Positions 13,526 through 27,425 of a DNA stretch of 64,000 nucleotides are shown one piece after another (the stretch's first letter is position 1; the number at the start of each line of letters is the position of its first letter). The notes under the pieces are model-generated. The model did not search any database. It had not been told where the DNA came from and saw only the letters and a list, made by a program, of their open reading frames with translations. The stretch is from Ridgeia piscesae. Lineage: Eukaryota; Annelida; Polychaeta; Sabellida; Siboglinidae. The stretch covers positions 426,001 through 490,000 of the forward strand of contig JAODUO010000131.1 of NCBI GenBank assembly GCA_025642075.2, read 5' to 3'. The position numbers were made by a program, and so were the translations under genes.

Positions 13526-14690
13526 CAAGATCAAAGAATCAGGTTCGTGCCTGACAGAGCCAGTCGTACAGCTTCAAGTGTCTGACATAAGACAAACAAA
13601 TCTCTCCAGCATAGAACAATGTGCAATATTGATCAATTACGTAGCTTGACACTACGTTTCTGTCAACCCTAACCCCATCACAAACTGCCCTTCTGTTTGT
13701 AACCGATACGACATTGACAAAACCAGCATACCAAATCAGAAAAACCTCAAAGCCATTGTCCAACCACTTTAGATAGTTGCGCAACGATAATTTCTCTTCA
13801 TCTTATTTAGCATGCCGAGGTGCTATTGACAGATATACTACCGTGTACTGTGTACACGCGACTGTTTTACCTATCTACTGGGAGATCTACTCAGAACAGA
13901 ACAAACCAATGTTACAAACACCATGCCCCGCAAAAAGTGACAGCACATTTGTTTTTTTTTAACCTTGACCTCCGACAGTTGCTGCTTTCATGTTTTGCCC
14001 ACAGATTACGGCTGTTTTGTTTAAATGTCCTTTTTATATATTAACAAGGACAGTACTTGCAAACAAAACTGCCAGTCATACGAATGCCAAAACACGCATG
14101 TGTCTCACGCATGTCTTCTAAATGCATGCACGCACACTACATGGATCGATCTGGAAAGAGACATGAATGTGCAGTTTTTGCACTTCGGAGGTAGAACTAC
14201 GTGCCTTTCTAAACCCAAATCGGTTGATTAAAATTGCATCAATTTACATGATGCTGAAATAAAACCTTTTAAACGATGACATCACAAGTTATAGATGTTA
14301 GGCATTTAATCATAGTCATTAATTTATTTGGATTCTACATGTCAATGACTGTCTGTGTAACTTATTTCTGGACATATAAATCTAATTGATGCAATAAGAC
14401 ACAATTTACATATATCGTAAATACGCCTGGGATGCACTGATGTGTCAAATTTAGTCCAAATCATTGTTATAACGGCAACACCAAAGTGGGCCGAGATTAC
14501 ACACTAGTGCCTCACAAGTCAATTTGTTCTCATTCTTCTTTGTGCTTGAAATAACCCAAATCGTTTCTGCTTGTGCAAAAATTACACAAGTATTTCTTTT
14601 ATGGTTAAACCATGTGTACTAACAGTTATAAGGATAACCTGAAACATATTAGCCGTGCAACCTCAAATCAAAACTTAAATGCGGTTGACT
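13526..14690. other. No gene seen
   Basis: Short frames only; no repeat or RNA gene recognised. Confidence 0.4.
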
Positions 14691-15370
14691 GAAGGCATCT
14701 GTCTGTAAGACAGCATTTCATGCACCGATCTCCCGTTAACCACAACATTCATAGCAACTGCATGGACAGCCAGTTATCTTCGCTAACTCGTTTCATTTAC
14801 TTTTGACAAGCTTTCTCCATCACTAACTCGGGTCGACAGCGTCTGACACGCCTTCCACCCAGCTTGTTGGCAGTGCCACCTGTTAGAAATTAGCAAAAGT
14901 TCACATATATTCGCCGTCGTGTATTCATAGCTCCCCGATCCATCAGACGCCTTCGACTAGCTCAAATCGCTCCACCGCATTTGTCAAAACCGTTCCCACT
15001 TTGACTGGACGAATATTTTATTTTTGCAAACTGGTAGGATGCTGATGCGATGTGTCTTCTGCATATGACAGCTGACTGGGACAGTGTGCGGCCACGCGGA
15101 ACCAACAGGGGAACTGTAAATTGCATTGGGTTGGGATGGTAATGTCAGGGTGTCTTCTCAGGCAAGCTATCAGGCTTGTGGGAGAGTCTGATGATTAGAC
15201 ATCACAGGATGGATTAGATTATGTAACATGTTGCTGCTGCCAGGGGTTTTACCCTGAGGGTGGGGAGACTGAGTGGGGGTGCAGAAAGGGGAAGAGTTGG
15301 GACATCTGTGGACAACAGGGTGGGCTGTTTCCTGATGGGAAGCGGAAGGAAAAATGGAATGTAGGGGTAG
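14690..15370. other. CG-richer complex block, unassigned
   Basis: CpG-containing, low-repeat sequence (for example CTAACTCGGGTCGACAGCG) without a usable open frame. Candidate regulatory DNA only. Confidence 0.25.
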
Positions 15371-17304
15371 TCGTGATCCAGATCATTTGTGGGATGTCAC
15401 AGTTATGGTCTTTTCCCTCAGGACAATTCTATTACAATTCTTCACCCGATGTGTTCTCATTAAAAGTAATCAGCAGACATTTCTCCCCTTCTTCATACAT
15501 CTTTACAAACTACTTTATGTTTCAAAGTAACTTATATTTTATTATGCTTTTGTTATGCTTCTGCAGAGTGACCGCCTTTACTGATTTTTAAACAATTTTA
15601 TTTATTTCAAAGTAACTGATATACACATTAATATAACAATTTTGGCAGTGTGATCACCTTTACTGATTTCCAAACTATTTTATTTATTTCAAAGTAATTT
15701 ATATTACGCTTCTGGCTGTGCAACTTTACTGCTTTTGAAAGTATTTTATTGATTCTAAAAATAACTGAAATACCCATTTATCTTACACTTTTGGCAGTGT
15801 GACACATTTTACTAATTTCCTATTAAACAGCTCACCAATATTCAGTATTGACATGTATTACTGTTTTGTTGAATAAAGCACCTGTCGTTTTAAGATAGTG
15901 AGAGTGGTATATCATATTCTTCCAAACATTAAAACGTCACTAGTTGCTCTCGTCAAGATGTACATCTGCTTGTAACCAGGTACTTTTCTTGTCTGCAAAT
16001 CACAGCTTTGCACATGTTCCTAAAAACACTGACAGCAGAATTGATATCCAGGACAATCAGGTGATGGTTAGGATGTGTTTCAAGTGATGTCCAATTTAGA
16101 TTTACGGACTTCCCAGCTGAAATAAAATTAATTGACACATGTGTCTAGACGTCACGTCTTTGCACCAACTTGGGCATGTGGCCAGGCTAATTCCATGACA
16201 CCTGTCACCTGTTTGGACCAACAATGACACCAGACAGGTGAAAGTCAGTGGCCATTTTATCTGTCAAAGGTAGAACTAGCTACTTCACGTCAAGGGGAAA
16301 TATCAAAATGTAAAATGTGTACACAATTATAATAATTATATGCAAACTGTTTATGACATAAAGTAAATTCAAAATGAAAGCTGAAAACTTTTAAAATGTT
16401 ATCATTAACTGTACAAGGTCCATGGTCCATTTGTTATTTGTGTTGTCATTAGTGATAATGTTAATCATTTTAAAAGTGGTTTGTTAAAAGAAATCTTATA
16501 GAAATCAGCTGTGTATGAATGTATATTCCTTGGTCAACTTGCTGGCAAAAGTAATCAAATTATGTCCAGAAAATCAACACAAAATGGTCTCCTAAAGAAC
16601 TGATGGTCGATATAAAAGTCAAAAATCGCCAACACTTCTCTCACATGTCATTAGAAAGTAAGTAACGATTACCCCCTACTTTTTATTCCTGACCTAAGAG
16701 GCTGCCTCCTCATCAGGGACTATCTCAAAATGAATGACTATACATTTACTTGATTGATATTCTGCCTGTCTATATGAGAGGCAAAGACAACAGTCCAGTT
16801 CAGCAGGTTAGGTATATATTTTGTCATTTCTTTTAGATTTATGGGGTTGTGGATTCCCGGGACCCACAGTGCTGTATAAGCACACCTTTTATCATGTGTG
16901 GGGTTTTCGCTGGTCCCTGGGAACTTATCCGTATAAACAAAAGTATTAATAAATGAATTCAATTCACATAAAGTAGGATGTTTGTATGTTAAAGTAAAGA
17001 ATGACAACAGGCCATTAAACTTGTCGTTCTGGCATAATATTATATTAATAAAACTTGAATGAAAATATAGTTAATGGCAGTGCAATGCTTTAAGCTGGAT
17101 AATACACGACTCTTTAAAACGGTGGCTCACTGTTTTCAATATATATTAACACAAAGCATTTTCACACCACAAGAATAAACAAACCAGTTGTTTGCTGTAT
17201 GTTTGGTAACCGTCCTAACTTATTCTAATGGGTTCAAGGTATTTTTATCAGATTGTGGTGCAAATATCACCGCTGTCCTCACTTATGATGTTCTTTGGAG
17301 CTTT
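15371..17304. other. No gene seen
   Basis: AT-rich. At 15,590-15,830 a loosely repeated phrase (TTTATTTCAAAGTAACT ... TTTGGCAGTGTGA) recurs three or four times at about 80-100 bp, a degenerate tandem duplication. A minus-strand frame of 89 codons (16738-17007) matches nothing known to me. Confidence 0.4.
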
Positions 17305-17716
17305 ACTCACTGGGGTACTACCCTCACTGGGGTACTACCCTCACTGGGGTACTACCCTCACTGGGGTACTACCCTCACTGGGGTACTACCCTCACTGGGG
17401 TACTACCCTCACTGAGGGTACTACCCTCACTGGGGTACTACCCTCACAGGGGTACTACCCTCACTGGAGTACTACCCTCACTGGAGTACTACCCTCACAG
17501 GGGTACTACCCTCACTGGAGTACTACCCTCACTGGAGTACTACCCTCACTGGGGTACTACCCTCACTGAGGTACTACCCTCACTGGGGTACTACCCCCAC
17601 TGGGGTACTACCCTCACAGGGGTACTACCCTCACTGGAGTACTACCCCCACTGGGGTACTACCCTCACAGGGGTACTACCCCCACTGGGGTACTACCCTC
17701 ACTGAGGTACTACCCC
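17305..17716. repeat. 17-bp palindrome-bearing minisatellite, about 24 copies
   Basis: The unit is ACTGGGGTACTACCCTC. Each copy contains GGGTA-C-TACCC, a near-perfect inverted repeat. Because 17 is not divisible by 3, the same 17-residue peptide period appears in all three plus frames, which explains the overlapping long frames. Variants (CTGGAG, CACAGG, CCCCCAC) are interspersed. Confidence 0.97.
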
Positions 17717-18123
17717 ATATAATGTGCCAACTGCTGCAAACACGAGACTATGCAGTGAGCCCATGATCTTGAAGACTCCCTGGTCCTTCACGGCATCAGG
17801 CGACAAGCTTTCTCATCTTCACAAGTCAAGGGTTCATTGCATTGCACTACAGTACCCCTGGCTGATCATCTCCGCAAACAATGGAAGTGAGCCGAGTCGA
17901 ACGATAAAATTATAGCTACTAACTTCATTGTGTCAGCCATGGGAACATGCCCCAGTTTGAAGACTGACACATGACGGGTGGGAAACCCATCCACGTCCTA
18001 AACATTGCAAGCAATACAAGCCACATGTAGCCTAAATCGCCAAAAATTACATCACATGACTGGAGGACAACCATACTCCTTTCATTGGCTGAGGTTAAAA
18101 GAGGACTTTTGCAAAGGGATGTG

Positions 18124-18346
18124 ACAAGGTTACTGTAAGCTGGTACTGATGTAATCGGCTGCAGCGCCCCCTGGCAAGCAAGAATGAACTTTCTCCATCT
18201 AGTATGATCTTATGCAATTTTTTTGCTTCATTCCAGGAAATAATTTTTTTGCCAGATCTTCATTAAGTGTCTTGCTCCATGCCTTAGTTGGTCTTCCTCT
18301 CTGTCAATTATCACCTTCAGGCACCCACTCCATCACAACGTGTGCT
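18124..18346 (-). mobile_element. Non-LTR retrotransposon ORF2 C-terminal remnant
   Basis: The minus strand reads VVMEWVPEGDN-stop-QRGRPTKAWSKTLNEDLAK. After a frame change it reads DHTRWRKFILACQGALQP. This is the characteristic C-terminal signature of LINE ORF2 proteins (..L.W.PEGKR.RGRPK..W...V..DL.....DR..WR.LV). The stop and frame shift show a dead, 5'-truncated copy. A CTCF-like motif (18,162-18,176) lies within it. Clade cannot be assigned by eye. Confidence 0.75.
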
Positions 18347-19211
18347 ATTCGGATATGTTTGTAACTAGCTTGATTTTTTCCTATGACTTATGACTCTTTA
18401 ATGAGAACACTTAAAGTGAGTAACATTTACACACAGCTCAGTGTTCCCAGCCAAATATATGGATATTTCTGGGAAATCAGATTTTCCTAAAACCTGAATA
18501 CTCCCCAAGGCAAAGTGTGCTCTGTTGTGGCCATCCACAAGTAGCAGTCCCGCAATACACTTTAAAGTGCGGTTGCTGTAGCCTGGTGGGTAAAACAGCC
18601 AACTGTCGATCAAGAAAACTGCGGCTTGACTCCATCTGCGACTTGGTAATTTCACTCATGTCTCCTTAAATGTGTCTGTCATTTACAAGTATTACTCTAG
18701 CTTGATTTAAATTATGCAGTCATTGAAACGTTTTATTAATTTCTCCTTTGTCGAGTATACAAACATTCCCCACCCATGATTAAATTAACTCTAATTAATT
18801 AACTCACGCCTCTTCAGCCATGTCATTGTCCAGTGGGGTCAGCCCACTATTATGGCTCATGATCTGTTGATCTCATCTGTCCACCATCTCTTCCAGGCCA
18901 TTATACAATTCCTAACACTCTCTTGTTGACCCAGCCCACTAAACAGCTTAAGTGACCAGCTAATTTTCCCACAGGACCATGACATGAAAGGGGAGGGGGG
19001 CAATGAATAATTGTAATTGACCACAGGACAGTGTATTAGATATTTAGGTGTCATCAGTGACTTGTGTATCTAAGGGCCTGACAAGAACAGTTAATTTCCC
19101 AAACCCCTGCATGTGCTCATTTGTGTTATCATCAGAAAGACAAAGGCATAGCCATGTGATTGACAAGTGTGAGATGGAAACAGGTAAACAGGTGGCTGCG
19201 TATTACTCCGT

Positions 19212-19535
19212 ACTACTGCTAGAGCGCAATCGCTCAGGGGTAGAACCCGGGTTCAAATCCTCTGCTACACTGTTAAAACCTAGGGCAAGTTTTTTCACTC
19301 TACATTGCTCCAGTTCACTCAGCTGTATAAATGAGTACCTGGCTATAGACAGTGGTGGATATGTGTACGAGCAGCCTTCGCGCATTATTTGTAGCATATG
19401 GCTGGATGCTTCCCAAAGAAGCCGCGATGGTGTCTGAGTGAACAGGTCTGTCAGGGAAGTAAAGTGTAAAGCGCTTTAGACAATCCTGAGAACTGGATAC
19501 TGTGCTATATAAGAACTTGCCTTTATGGTTTTACA
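19212..19535 (+). mobile_element. tRNA-derived SINE, copy 1
   Basis: It has a tRNA-like head with an A-box region (CGCTCAGGGGTAGAAC, 19231-19246) and a B box (GGGTTCAAATCC, 19249-19260), then a conserved body. The body (TACATTGCTCCAGTTCA, TGGCTATAGACAGTGGTGGA, GTAAAGTGTAAAGCGCTTTA) ends GTGCTATATAAGAACTTGCC. The copy at 50,129 matches throughout. Here the A and B boxes nearly abut, so the anticodon-arm segment is deleted. RNA polymerase III transcription would be expected of the intact family. Confidence 0.9.
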
Positions 19536-20039
19536 AGTATTATAAGTCAAACGAGTATATATTCCAATGAAAAACATATGATTGTTGAATTGTGTGCTGC
19601 TAATGCTAGGCAGATTTAATTTTAAACCAACATAAAAATCATGACAAAATGCTACGGGTTTCGTTTGAATACCATGGCAGTTGCACTCAATTTGTTATTG
19701 AAGGAAAACATGGAGTGATTTACAACCAAGGAGTCTCTACTCTAGTAAGAAGTATGGATTTCAACGAAGAAAATGTGCTGTGAATCTTTTTGCGAGTGGA
19801 TGTGGCTGCAATAACACTTGTTTTTTTGGGTAATTGGGACACGCCTGATATGTTTTCAAATGCACCACATGGTATTTATTAGAGTGTCTGTAATGACTTC
19901 GGAGGCTATCCTCACTGGCAGGTTTACATCACACTGATATGGTGTTAATGTCACATTCTGGGGTCACGATTCCTTTAAATACAAATCTCCAGTAATCAAC
20001 ATAATGACTACACTATATATATCACATTTCATACTTCTT

Positions 20040-20470
20040 AATAATACTAATAATTTTTATTTGTAAAGCGCCATATGTCCGGAAAAATTTCCGCTCAGAG
20101 GCGCATAAAATACATTGTAACACATACATATTTAAAATATTCATAAACCGTTTAAACTTACACATAACGATGAAATGTTAAATGATTATAAATATATAAT
20201 TAAATAAAGCTTCTAAAATTCCTAGTTCATAAGCTAAACTTATCAGCAGTAAATAGATAAAATAATATAATAAATAATAAAGTATATTAATAAGTTAATA
20301 ATGAAGTAAATAAAAAAATATTGCAAAACTATAATTACAGTAAAAAAATTAATTCATGATAAAATACCCTACAAGGAGTTTACAAATGCAGCCTTAAAAA
20401 GATATGTTTTTAAGTTGGACTTAAACAGTTCAAGTGAGTCCATTGGGCGCAGACAGTCCGGTTTTTAAAC
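20040..20470. repeat. Dispersed repeat family B-like copy
   Basis: ATAATAATTTTTATTTGTAA is followed by a GCGC-flanked block (AAAGCGCCATATG ... GAGGCGCATAAAAT), an AT-rich stretch, and AAAAAGATATGTTTTTAAGTT then GACTTAAAC. This layout parallels 10,725-11,140, which has AAAAGATGTGTCTTGAGTGC. Probably the same non-autonomous family. Confidence 0.5.
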
Positions 20471-21376
20471 ACCATTAGACACTTTTTTGACATAATATTT
20501 ATTTATATAATTTTAAGATAAAATATGTTCATTATTCGACGGGCAACTGATAATTTTGGAAAAAGTGAAATTGATAGAATAACATTTGACCATATAATAT
20601 TAAAAATCGTGCTGTTATTACAGACAAAACTGGGCCAATTAACTTTGTTATGGCTACTGAATGCAGTCAAAATAATTTATTAACTACAACCTGATGATTT
20701 CACTAAAACTAAATAATAAATCTGTATGCAAAAGCAAACAGCTGTCGCAGGGACTAACAGATGATAGAATTTCTTTACAAAATGCAAAAACTGATTCAGT
20801 GAGTTCTCTAAACTATTTAATTTAAAAAATAAAACCACGTTTTAGCTGTTGAGCTCGTGTAGTGTTACTTTCAATCAGCGAACAATCACCAAAGTGGCGT
20901 CTTAAATGTCATTTTAAATGCAATTAGGTCAACTCTGATTAAATTCAGCACAAGTATAGCGTCTCAAAATGTCACTTGATATTTGAAACAATTACTTTAA
21001 TTCAGTCTATTAAGTTCTGCAGTTACAGTTATAATAACACGTAATCCTTTGGGTCTTCTGGTCAAAGCGAGAAAAAAACAATACTTAAATTTAAGCCATG
21101 GATATCAAACTGATTACTATTAAATTCTGCAGCTGGGCACACAAGTTTCCCTGGAGGTATCCTGCGCTTGTTTACACTGCAACAACCCAGCATGAAAACT
21201 GAAATGTGAACTTGGATTAAGTACACTAGCAACATGTTTGGTCCTTTGAAAATGTTTGTTGTAAATATGTACACATTAGCAGCTTACGCTTGAAATGTGA
21301 CAGTAGCGACATTAATCATGGTAAGTGATCAAACTAACCTCTTTAATGTTGTCTTCATTTCTTTATTTTCACTAAG

Positions 21377-21735
<359 letters not shown>

Positions 21736-21984
21736 ATGTGATGTTTGTATGTATGTTGCACAAGTATGCAAAAATAATGTCAATGCCACGAAAGATTACA
21801 AAAACGAACGGCCGAATTAATAACAACGCAACCAGTTAATCTTATATAAGCTTATATCATTGTGACCTTTTCTGTGCCTATCACACAAAACAAGTCAACA
21901 ACATGTTTCTATGAAAGCTAATTTTTCCCGTCTGGACACTGCTATGTAGGGTCAGTGACTACGGCTATTATGTTACCACAGAAC

Positions 21985-22136
21985 ATTAGCTATGAATTAG
22001 CCTCCATGTACATAGGTGAATGATATCAATTAGCATAATGGATACCTTGCTAATCAGCAAAGATACCAATCTCAAGTGATTTGTAGGGGCTAATGACTCT
22101 TTTTGTAAAATTTGTTTGATCAATCATGCAATTAGC
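21985..22136. promoter_or_regulatory. Cluster of six ATTAGC sites, candidate homeodomain-bound enhancer
   Basis: ATTAGC occurs at 21985, 21996, 22029 and 22131, and GCTAAT at 22049 and 22089: six copies in 152 bp. TAAT(T/G)-type cores bind homeodomain proteins. The sequence between them is complex and not a tandem repeat. The function is inferred. Confidence 0.4.
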
Positions 22137-22377
22137 ACACCAGACTTTGAACTCCGGTGTACCAAATGGATTCAGTCCGTAGTTCTATTTCCTCTTGTGT
22201 TTCAGGTTAATAATAGTGACTCTTAAATTCCTCGTTTGGCCAAATTATAGTTAACTTTCATGGTGAGTACTTAGTGTACTGTTACATGGAATTCTGGTCT
22301 CCTGATAAGGGGCCAGGTGCAGTGAGGTGTCAATTTGAAGAAATATGAATAGACATTTTTATTTTATTTGCAAATGG

Positions 22378-22378
<1 letters not shown>

Positions 22379-22440
<62 letters not shown>

Positions 22441-22461
22441 GTCATCAAATATAATATTTTG

Positions 22462-22524
<63 letters not shown>

Positions 22525-22546
22525 TACATTAAATGATTATATATAT

Positions 22547-22593
<47 letters not shown>

Positions 22594-22610
22594 CATTTAA
22601 TATATTTTCT
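22379..22610. repeat. (TA)n block ending in an inverted repeat
   Basis: Long TA runs are followed by inverted arms ATTAAATGATTATATATA (22528-22545) and TATATATAATCATTTAAT (22584-22601), separated by TA-rich sequence. This could extrude as a cruciform. Confidence 0.9.
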
Positions 22611-23935
22611 AATGACATAGATATCTGCAACTTAATTAATTACAGCAATAACTGATTAACGTTTTCAACTTATATACGTTAAATAATTATTTAATCTGAA
22701 TGCACTTATCGATATGTGGGATTTACCTGAATTTAAAATATTTGTGTCTGTAAGTCACAGTATGAAAGATATCAATGGGACGCGTGAATGAATGGGTGAA
22801 ATTTCATTAGACCAATATATTTGAAGGTACACGTTATAACACAGCACATGTAAAGGAATAGGAGATTTATGTTACACCTTTTAACCTGCTGTTACCAACA
22901 GAGCCATTGTGCACAGCAGTTATGGTATGTAAGACCCATTTATCAAACAAACAAGCTAATATAATACAGGTATGGCAAAAGGTATAATTAATTTGGCAAC
23001 GTATTGAAAATATACAGAATACACACATATTAAATAGAAAGAAGCGTGTTCGGTGTAATGTGTAAACGGCAGACATAAGTACTGCTGATGTTGTTTTATT
23101 AAATATAATAGCAATACTCTAAATGTCTGTAGCCACTATATCTTTGTAAATACAAACTCACAGGTACAACACACAAAATCGTTTGACGTAATCATAATTG
23201 GTGGTTAGACACATGTTGTCACTGAAGCATGGAACTGCCAAAAATGTATGATGGAAAAGCAATTTCGAAATTTTTTTTCTCTCGAGTTTTTGATAATATT
23301 ACCAAAAGAAACTGGGAACTGCATACCCTAGACACATGTGAATACATAATGATAAACATGTATATCATGCATATATAATAAAAAACACTGTTGTGTGCAA
23401 TTAGCATTTTCTACCAATACCTCCATAAACAGTGTCTGAAAATTTGAATTATAATTTATTATAGATGTAATAATAACATTATCAGAACACAGACTTCTGA
23501 CAATGAAATTGTATATTTATGAATTAACATTTCTCACATTGGTGCGAGTCTACGGGCACATGTACTGCTAGCATAAAACCAGTTGGGTTCATGGCATATC
23601 ACGCAAATCATGTTGTCATATGAGGAACATTAAACTTTGTTATGAACGTTCTGTTATGTTATCTCCATCGGAGACTAATATACAATAACGTATAAATGTG
23701 CAGAAAAGCAACATTTTCCCCTGCCATTAGACACACTGAATTTATGGAGTTTTGTGTTACACACACCGTGCTAGATGACTGAAATGAAAACACATGCCTG
23801 TGTTCTACTTCTAGGTAGAATCCAAAAAAAAAAAAACAAGTTTGGGCCCCCCTTAAAGGAAAGGCCCTTGCTGAAGAGGAAGTAACATACTTTGGCCTCA
23901 TTAGCAAGGAAGGAGGACTTAGAAGATGTTGGTGC

Positions 23936-23938
<3 letters not shown>
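22611..23938. other. No gene seen
   Basis: AT-rich, short frames only. Confidence 0.45.
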
Positions 23939-24034
<96 letters not shown>

Positions 24035-24116
24035 TGTGAGTGTGAGTGTGGGTGGATGAGTGTGAGTGTGGTGTGTGTGGTGTGTTTTGTGTGTGTGTGT
24101 GGTGTGTGTGTGTGTG

Positions 24117-24149
<33 letters not shown>

Positions 24150-24181
24150 TGTGTGTGTGTGAGTGTGAGTGAGTGTGAGTG

Positions 24182-24220
<39 letters not shown>

Positions 24221-24279
24221 TGTGTGTGTGTGTGTGAGTGTGTGAGTGTGTGAGTGTGTGTGGTGTGTGGTGTGTGGTT

Positions 24280-24367
<88 letters not shown>

Positions 24368-24532
24368 CATATGTGGATGCAGTGTTTTGTGTGTTTGTGT
24401 GTTTGAGTGTGAGTGTGAGTGTGAGTGTGAGTGTGAGTGTGAGTGTGAGTGTGAGTGTGAGAGTGGTAGGTGAGTGTGAGTGTGAGTGTAGTGTGAGTGT
24501 GAGTGTGAGTGTGAGTGTGTGCCTATGCATAT
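23939..24532 (+). repeat. (GT)n and (GAGTGT)n tract, about 590 nt
   Basis: A pure GT run of about 90 nt opens the tract. It is followed by a mosaic of GT runs, TGGTG interruptions and a hexanucleotide (GAGTGT)n array at about 24,403-24,520. The 283-codon minus-strand frame through it is a repeat artefact. Confidence 0.98.
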
Positions 24533-26656
<2,124 letters not shown>

Positions 26657-27347
26657 AGTATGCATGTGGGTGTATACACATGCATGTGAATCATGTATGT
26701 TGTGCATATGTATGTGTATGTGAGTGTGTATATGTGTATGTGAGTGTATGTGCAACCATACATACATGTGAGCGTGCCATCATGTATATGTGTGTTTACT
26801 GTATACATGTTGTCACACATATGCAGAGAATGCACTTGCTTGCTATAGCCATGTTGTCCACCATCCATGTCACTCCGTATCACTAATTGCATGCAGAGTC
26901 GCTGTCACCCCACCAACTTACATAACACTTAATGCGGCAATTCACATGTCACCAACACATTGACAGTGTCACCAAATGTGTCTGAACACATCATAAACCC
27001 ACGCGTGTTCACACAGGACACCTCATCGCTCTCCATTCATTCCACCGTATAACCACAACCATGGTTACTGGAAATGAACTTAAAACTCATTAAACGCAGC
27101 ATATCCTAGTCACATCTCGATGGGAATGTTCCCCATTCCCTTCACACATCTAGTCTAGTCAGTCTGTCATTCTTCAGCCCTCGTCCGAAAGATCTAGACA
27201 AGTGAATCGGAGGCAAACTGCAACTTCTCAAACGGTAACCATCAGTTACCTGATGACTCCTGTACACACAGAGAACCTTGATGACACCAGTTGCATCAGT
27301 AATGACAGAGTAGAAGACAAGTCTTGTACACTCCTGTCGAGATTCAC

Positions 27348-27425
27348 CTGTGAGCCACACCTACAGTGACAGCCGCCATATCTATCTTTCAAGATTTTTT
27401 ACACAAACTGTGATTGGATTGGTGG
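27348..27425 (-). promoter_or_regulatory. Candidate promoter and first exon (TISU/YY1-like)
   Basis: On the minus strand, two tandem CCAAT pentamers (27,413-27,422) lie 34-45 bp before ATATGGCGGCTGTC. The ATG at 27,379-27,377 is in a YY1/TISU-like context. It opens MAAVTVGVAH and reaches a good donor (CACAG|GTGAATC) at 27,348, leaving phase 2. A later exon would lie at lower coordinates, and none was identified. A CTCF-like palindromic CGCCAGGTGGCGAC lies at 27,517. This is inference from motif layout. Confidence 0.3.

Noticed and set aside
13058..13585. Arg-Glu, Ser-Leu and Tyr-Ile frames
   Set aside because: Microsatellite artefacts of TA and GA tracts.
17188..17705. Three overlapping plus-strand frames with YYPHWGTTLTG repeats
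   Set aside because: A 17-bp repeat gives the same 17-residue period in every frame; no start context or splice site.
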